Below are positions 59,297 through 64,000 of a DNA stretch of 64,000 bases, in pieces. The position numbers and the translations under genes were made by a program. Source of the DNA: Spirosoma pollinicola (GTDB lineage Bacteria > Bacteroidota > Bacteroidia > Cytophagales > Spirosomataceae); NCBI RefSeq assembly GCF_002831565.1, contig NZ_CP025096.1, positions 6,005,014 to 6,069,013 of the forward strand, written 5' to 3'. Position 1 is the stretch's first letter, and every line of letters starts with the position of its first letter. Under the pieces are notes generated by a model, which worked only from the letters and a program-made list of their open reading frames with translations, was not told where the DNA came from and made no database searches.

Positions 59297-61348
59297 GGAT
59301 TCCTGCATTAAGTGAGAGAAGCGGAGAATGATAAATTCGGCGGGTCGAACGGCGGCCATGCCCACTTCAACAATCATTCTCCCCTCCAGAATGTCAAGTT
59401 CGGTCATCGTTTCGTTCAGACCAATTTTCACGTAAAAAGCCTGTTCGGGTTTCGCGCCTGCCAATGCACCGGCCCGCCATTGAAGTGTCAGGAAGTTTTC
59501 GACCATCGCTTTTACCCGTATCCAGGTATTGGCGTCGTTTGGCTCAAAGACGAAGGGTTCCGTTGCTTTCTTGATGGACTCTTCGGCGAAGGTGAAAAAC
59601 CGCCGAACCGGTATATACTTCCACTCATTATCGTTGCCTGCCAGTGTTCGGGCACCCCAAATCATAATTCCTTTGCCGGTAAAGGCTCGAATTACATTAA
59701 TGGATTTGCCGGTTGCGTGAATGTTCAGGCTTTCCTGATCTCTGTCTTCAAGTTTCACTGCCGGGCCAATTACTGCGTTCAGGCTGACATTGGCGGGCGC
59801 TTTCCACACGCCCCGTGTGCGGTCAACGCTGGCATACACCCCGGCAATGGCTCCGGAAGGGGGTACAAGAGCCGTTTCCCGCGCGAAGCGTGCGGCAAAT
59901 CCTTTGAACCAGGAATGTTGGGTAAATAGCTGCTGCTCAGCAATATCCTTGTTCATCAATGCTGATTTGAACAGATTGTCGACCGTATTGATCAGCCGCT
60001 GAACATAGAGCGCAAACAGATCGGCGTTGAGCACATTTATTCCTTTGGCTTTGATGGTGGTGGCACCATTGGCACCCGTGTTTATAGTGGCATCGGCGGT
60101 GAGTGTCGACAGAGCCACGTTGCCCACCCATACGGTGTTGTTCAGCGATGCATAATCGGTTTCTACAACTGCAGCATCTCGCCCGGCAGGCACCAGGTCG
60201 GCCAGAATTCCTGCGTTCTTCTCGATTTGTATCAAACTGACAATGCCGCCCATAAACGTTGCATCAGTTTTCAGGGCATCCAGCGAAGCCCGAAGCGAGT
60301 CGGCCAACGTAGCGGCATCCAGCGTTTGGAGTGCCAGCGTTAGGGTGCGGACAAACTTCAGAATTGCGGCAAACTGATCGCGGGTAGCATTGGGTGTAGC
60401 ATTAAGAAACGTTGCTGTTAGCTGGTCGAACTGGGCTTTCAGCGGACTGATGGTATCCCCGGTGAGTGGGGGAGTGGTAGCCGCTGCAAGGGCATTCGTA
60501 AGCAGGGTTGCATTGCTGCTGGTTTTGTTTACCCCCTGCAACAGAGCTATTTCGGCCGGTACCGTGCTAAGGGCTTCCAGGTCGGCGGGGAGCATAGCGA
60601 CCAGGTTCGCGGCATTGTTGGGGTCAGGCTTTTTAAAGGCCAGACTACCAAACGAAAGCGTCTGTGCGTAGATCGAAAATAGCCAGGGATAATAAACGGC
60701 TCCGTACTTAAGATTTTCAGTACCGATGTTATCCCGAAAAACAGCAATTGGATCATTGGCAACGGTGGCTTTCAGAAACCCGGCGCGAACATCCATCACA
60801 ACGAATCGATCCTGCAAGTCGGCGCATTGAGCCAGGGCTGTTTGTTGTAACGATCCCAAATCGGCCTCTGCTAATTCAACGGCATCGGGGAAAAGCAAAA
60901 TCGTTGGTTCATCGAATCGTTTGATGGCTTCCAGACCGGCCAGCAGGTCATTTGTTACAGTGCCTAACTGGACAGGTGCCGGGTATTGCCCAACCGATAC
61001 GATATAGCAGGGCCCACCGCCGTTATCGAAATACTGCCGAACCGCTTTATACAGGTAGTACCGACGGGTATCGTTACCGTTTTTTGGCGCGATAGTAGTG
61101 ATGGCTCCGTTGGTGACAACAATGTCGTAACTGGTTGGCGCAAAGTCACTTCCAAAACGCTGATTATAGTCGAGTAACGAGGATAACCGGGTTGGCTGAT
61201 TCGTTAGCAGTTGATTCGTTGTTGTATCGAGCGCACTCCCGGTATAGCCAATAAAGGCGGGAATGGCCGTTGCCACCGCAGCCACCGAGGGCGGAAAAAG
61301 CGTTTGTTCTTCAAGAAAAACGCCGGGCGTGCTATAGGTTGTTGCCAT
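59294..61348 (-). CDS. Contractile sheath protein, long form (Afp3/4-like)
   Basis: 684 residues. The start YSTPGVFLEEQTLFPPSVAAVATAIPAFIGYTG is the sheath N-terminus. The C-terminal part contains WGARTLAGND, SIKKATEPFVFEPNDANTWIRVKAMVENFLTLQWRAGALAG and MVEVGMAAVRPAEFIILRFSHLMQES, shared with the second sheath gene. Compared with that one it has about 210 extra residues between positions 235 and 500, a helical, Ala/Leu/Thr-rich block (LPADLEALSTVPAEIALLQG; FAAILKFVRTLTLALQTL) that probably decorates the outside of the sheath. It polymerises around the tube and contracts to drive it out. Confidence 0.93.
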   Translation of the reverse strand: MATTYSTPGVFLEEQTLFPPSVAAVATAIPAFIGYTGSALDTTTNQLLTNQPTRLSSLLDYNQRFGSDFAPTSYDIVVTNGAITTIAPKNGNDTRRYYLYKAVRQYFDNGGGPCYIVSVGQYPAPVQLGTVTNDLLAGLEAIKRFDEPTILLFPDAVELAEADLGSLQQTALAQCADLQDRFVVMDVRAGFLKATVANDPIAVFRDNIGTENLKYGAVYYPWLFSIYAQTLSFGSLAFKKPDPNNAANLVAMLPADLEALSTVPAEIALLQGVNKTSSNATLLTNALAAATTPPLTGDTISPLKAQFDQLTATFLNATPNATRDQFAAILKFVRTLTLALQTLDAATLADSLRASLDALKTDATFMGGIVSLIQIEKNAGILADLVPAGRDAAVVETDYASLNNTVWVGNVALSTLTADATINTGANGATTIKAKGINVLNADLFALYVQRLINTVDNLFKSALMNKDIAEQQLFTQHSWFKGFAARFARETALVPPSGAIAGVYASVDRTRGVWKAPANVSLNAVIGPAVKLEDRDQESLNIHATGKSINVIRAFTGKGIMIWGARTLAGNDNEWKYIPVRRFFTFAEESIKKATEPFVFEPNDANTWIRVKAMVENFLTLQWRAGALAGAKPEQAFYVKIGLNETMTELDILEGRMIVEVGMAAVRPAEFIILRFSHLMQES

Positions 61349-61359
61349 CGGAAAAAGAG

Positions 61360-61477
61360 TTAATGGTTGATTAAGTGAATGGTGGAGTGGTCGATTCTCA
61401 ATGTGGTTAATTGTCTGATTGAAAGGTTATTACATACTAATCAACTACTTCCTCAATTGACTATTCACTACTTAACA
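61360..61477. repeat. Imperfect inverted repeat between the two sheath genes
   Basis: GTTGATTAAGTGAATGGTGG (about 61366-61390) and CAATTGACTATTCACTACTTAAC (about 61454-61476) are imperfect arms. It is like the element at 59187-59296. It occupies most of the 132-bp gap between the two sheath genes. Confidence 0.5.
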
Positions 61478-61480
61478 AAC

Positions 61481-62896
61481 CTACGATTCCTGCATTTTAT
61501 GGGCGAAACGCAGAATGATGAATTCTGCCGGACGTACCACGGCCATGCCGATCTCAACAATCATTCTACCCTCCAGAATATCAAGGGCGGTCATTGTCTG
61601 GCCCAGGCCAACGTTTACAAAGAAAGCCTGTGCGGGTTTGGCTCCGGCGAGTGCTCCGGCACGCCATTGCAGAAACAGAAAATTCTCGATCATACCTTTC
61701 ACTTTTACCCAGGTATTGGCATCGTTCGGCTCAAAGACGAAGGGTTCTGTTGCATCCTTGACCGACTCTTCGACCATCAGGAAAAACCGCCGGACCGATA
61801 CATATTTCCATTCGTTGTCATTACCCGCCAGCGTTCGGGCACCCCAGACCAGATTCCCTTTCCCGTCGAAAAACCGGAGTGCGTTCACTGATTTTCCGGT
61901 GGGGTGTACATTCAGCGACTGCTGGGTTAGATCGTCTATTTTTTCGGTCAGTTCTTTCACGAAGTTGAGGCTGAAATTGGCGGGGGCTTTCCATACGCCC
62001 CGTGTGCGGTCAACGCTGGCATATACCCCGGCAATGGCACTACTTGGTGGCAGAACAACGGTCTGTTTCGCAATCTCTTTCTTGATGCCCTCGTATAAAC
62101 TTGTATTGGTAATTGTTTTGCCGGCAACCAGCTTCCCAGTCTTCAATTCACTCATTTTGAATGTATTGAACGGGCTTCCTGCCTGCGTAATCGTAACGAC
62201 TGTTTCGTCGTAATCGAAGTTGATAATCGTTTTTATGTAAGGGTGATAGGCCGCTCCATACGTGAGGTTGTTGGTGCCTATGCCATCGCGAAAACCGCCA
62301 ATAGCCGCAGCCATTGTGGCCTGGCCTGCCGTTTGAATATCGCAAATCAGAAAGCGGTCTTTTAGGTCTGCACATTGGGTCAGGGCGGTAGTCAAAACGG
62401 CATGATACGTAGCCGGATCGGTAACGCCAACGGCATCGGCAATCACAATCAGGGTTGGTTCATCCTCCTTCGACAGCGCGTTGATACCGGCAATCAACTC
62501 GGCCGAATCGACTGTTCGGGGTGTGTTGGGCGCCGAGAAATAATTGTTGACCGCCACGATGTAACAGGGGCCTCCACCATTGGCAAAATACAGTTGCAGA
62601 CTCTGAAACAACCGAAACCGGAGCAGCGTGTTCAGGTCGGCTAACCCACCGGTAATTTTCCCGTCAGAATCGAGGGTGAGGGCTGTTATGGGCACCGGGT
62701 ACGAACCCCCGTAAATTTCCTGATACTGCGATAGGGATGCGATGCGAACGGGCTTATTCTGCAGGGTCTCACCTTCAAACGTGATGAGTTCGGTATAGCC
62801 GATAAAGGCCGGTATAGCCGTTTCGACCTGCGCCACCGAGGGGGGAAACGTAGCCACTTCCCTTACATACACACCGGGGGTATTGAAATTTTCCAT
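61481..62896 (-). CDS. Contractile sheath protein, short form (Afp2-like)
   Basis: 471 residues starting FNTPGVYVREVATFPPSVAQVETAIPAFIGYTE. The C-terminal blocks WGARTLAGND, KDATEPFVFEPNDANTWVKVKGMIENFLFLQWRAGALAG and MIVEIGMAVVRPAEFIILRFAHKMQES are near identical to the long form. It lacks the extra outer block of that gene. Two sheath paralogues are usual in eCIS; they form different zones or a mixed sheath. It is 5 bp from the unknown gene upstream. Confidence 0.94.
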   Translation of the reverse strand: MENFNTPGVYVREVATFPPSVAQVETAIPAFIGYTELITFEGETLQNKPVRIASLSQYQEIYGGSYPVPITALTLDSDGKITGGLADLNTLLRFRLFQSLQLYFANGGGPCYIVAVNNYFSAPNTPRTVDSAELIAGINALSKEDEPTLIVIADAVGVTDPATYHAVLTTALTQCADLKDRFLICDIQTAGQATMAAAIGGFRDGIGTNNLTYGAAYHPYIKTIINFDYDETVVTITQAGSPFNTFKMSELKTGKLVAGKTITNTSLYEGIKKEIAKQTVVLPPSSAIAGVYASVDRTRGVWKAPANFSLNFVKELTEKIDDLTQQSLNVHPTGKSVNALRFFDGKGNLVWGARTLAGNDNEWKYVSVRRFFLMVEESVKDATEPFVFEPNDANTWVKVKGMIENFLFLQWRAGALAGAKPAQAFFVNVGLGQTMTALDILEGRMIVEIGMAVVRPAEFIILRFAHKMQES

Positions 62897-62901
62897 TGGC
62901 C

Positions 62902-63990
62902 TTAAAGAGTTTGGATACTATCTGATTTGAATTGACTTCCTATTGGATTGGGCAGGGTACGCTGAATGCCGTCCAGCGTTAGTTTGACACTCACCGTCGA
63001 TTCTGCGCTTTTGGGCATTCCCCGGTTGGAGCGGAGCAGAAAAATGCGTTTACCAGCATTGCGCTGTTTAAGAAGGGCGTATTGACGCTGCTCGTAGGTA
63101 TCGGGAGCTATATCGGCCTCCTGAATCCAGCTAAATGCCAGACCAGACAGCCCCGTCGTGGCAGTCGATAAATTGGCTAATGTGTTGTTGGTGATGGTTA
63201 CTTTGTTGGCCGGATCAATGAGATAGTACGACCACGGATTGGCTTTGCCCGTTAGGCTATAATTCGTCGTAACGGTATAGTCTATAGTGCTGTCTTTTAC
63301 GATGTCGATTACACCCCAGGCATTGGTTGTCTCAGCAGAATTGTCAATATAAATTTGCTCCGTTTTTTGCGAAGCGCCCGTGAAGTCAAGTATATAGTTG
63401 CCGGTTTTTAGTGAAAAAGGTGAGTCAGGTAATGTATCAATTTTGGTTAAATCAATATGTAAATTTTGTAAGCCCGTTGCGGGAAAAAATTTAATTAATT
63501 TTTTCCCGGTTCCGGGTATTAATTGGCTCAAATTTACCTGCGTAAAATTTCCACCCAGGGGAAGTGTCAGTTCGGTATTTACAAGCCAGCCATAATCTTT
63601 GTCGCCTAGTTCATTACCTGTACTTTTTGCTAACGTTGTCGTTGAATCAATGATTCCTGCATTTGTGAGGTTAGAAAAGTAAAAGATTCGTTTGCCAAGT
63701 TTTGCAGAAGGGTAGGGTAAGTTTGTAAAATTTTCAACCGTTGAATTGCGTACGTTTAACACGAAACGAAATGACGTCAACGAACTTATTTTTTGCTTTA
63801 TTTCATCCTTTTCATTTTTTGAAAATAGAATCGCACAACCGTCCGGTAGTTGTTTAAAAATAAGGGCGTGATTTGTCAAATTTTTTTCACAGGCTATCGT
63901 CGGCACAATGGAAATATCCGTACACGGCCCTTCAAAATAATCGTGCCGTATCTGAATAAAAAAGAGCCTATCGTATCCTAGTTTTATCAT
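62902..63990 (-). CDS. Conserved unknown protein at the head of the eCIS structural genes
   Basis: 362 residues from the ATG at 63990, ten bases from the window edge; the frame remains open upstream, so the start is not certain. It begins MIKLGYDRLFFIQIRHDYFEG, then PTIACEKNLTNHALIFKQLPDGCAILFSKNEKDEIKQK and a beta-rich body (IPGTGKKLIKFFPATGLQNLHIDLTK). Proteins with a similar start occur next to sheath genes in Bacteroidota eCIS loci, as I recall; no domain name is known to me. It could be a cap adaptor or sheath initiator. AT content is visibly higher in its start-proximal half than in the neighbouring genes. No signal peptide. Confidence 0.7.
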   Translation of the reverse strand: MIKLGYDRLFFIQIRHDYFEGPCTDISIVPTIACEKNLTNHALIFKQLPDGCAILFSKNEKDEIKQKISSLTSFRFVLNVRNSTVENFTNLPYPSAKLGKRIFYFSNLTNAGIIDSTTTLAKSTGNELGDKDYGWLVNTELTLPLGGNFTQVNLSQLIPGTGKKLIKFFPATGLQNLHIDLTKIDTLPDSPFSLKTGNYILDFTGASQKTEQIYIDNSAETTNAWGVIDIVKDSTIDYTVTTNYSLTGKANPWSYYLIDPANKVTITNNTLANLSTATTGLSGLAFSWIQEADIAPDTYEQRQYALLKQRNAGKRIFLLRSNRGMPKSAESTVSVKLTLDGIQRTLPNPIGSQFKSDSIQTL

Positions 63991-64000
63991 AGCCGAATGC

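Noticed and set aside
22877-63990. T6SS or prophage interpretation of the sheath/tube/VgrG/PAAR genes
   Set aside because: No T6SS membrane-complex genes (TssJ, TssL, TssM) or ClpV, and no capsid, terminase, portal or lysis genes are present. The LysM hub, DUF4157, DUF5908 and Afp15-type ATPase fit an eCIS.

Overview
The window is a chromosomal segment from a member of the Bacteroidota, most likely a Spirosoma-like member of the Cytophagales. The genus is an inference. It rests on TAnnTTTG-type promoter boxes, a GIN/DUF2807 protein, a BatA-type double-transmembrane protein, a very long IF-2 linker, and many long intergenic inverted repeats (GAAAGAGTGAAAGAG and TTAAGAATGAAGAAT types) typical of this group. 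No tRNA, rRNA, CRISPR array or insertion sequence was recognised.

Left part (1-22.9 kb): housekeeping. In order it holds a truncated HigB-type toxin, recO, an FAH-family enzyme, purK, a secreted GIN-domain protein, a stand-alone ABC ATPase, a class IV aminotransferase, a TolC-type channel with a HlyD/MacA-type adaptor, gpsA, a small lipoprotein, an ECF sigma factor next to a membrane-anchored trypsin-like protease, a secreted hydrophilic helical protein, moaD-moaE, a membrane EEP-family phosphodiesterase, the rimP-nusA-infB operon (recognisable promoter, leader hairpin and terminator) and a BatA-like membrane protein.

Right part (22.9-64 kb): one long minus-strand block, an extracellular contractile injection system (eCIS, the Afp/PVC/MAC family). 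Read from the right edge leftward, the structural genes are: a conserved unknown, two sheath proteins, two gp19-type tube proteins, a DUF5908 mini-protein, a LysM hub protein, a VgrG-like spike, a PAAR tip, a gp25 baseplate protein, an Afp11-like baseplate J protein, a peptidase-S74 fibre, an Afp12-like baseplate protein and a tape-measure protein. Then come a secreted von Willebrand A protein, a 1734-residue eCIS-core (DUF4157) protein with a large hydrophobic segment, an unknown protein, an Lgt-like membrane protein, a second DUF4157 protein carrying an M35-like metalloprotease domain, and the Afp15-type AAA+ ATPase. The Afp16/DUF4255 cap gene is not in the window and may lie just beyond the right edge.

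Directly downstream of the ATPase, on the same strand and tightly packed, are five hydrolases without obvious signal peptides: a trypsin-subtilisin fusion, an M19-like dipeptidase, an alpha/beta hydrolase, a caspase-fold peptidase and a NucA-type nuclease. Catalytic motifs are visible in all five. This pairing of a contractile injection machine with a multi-protease, lipase and nuclease cassette is the most interesting part of the window. It could be a payload set or a particle-linked activation or cell-death cascade. The sequence alone does not decide.

Several gaps, including those inside the eCIS operon, are filled by long inverted repeats of a few families, one of them a perfect 42-bp palindrome. 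They may act as transcript-processing or attenuation elements, or be small mobile repeats.
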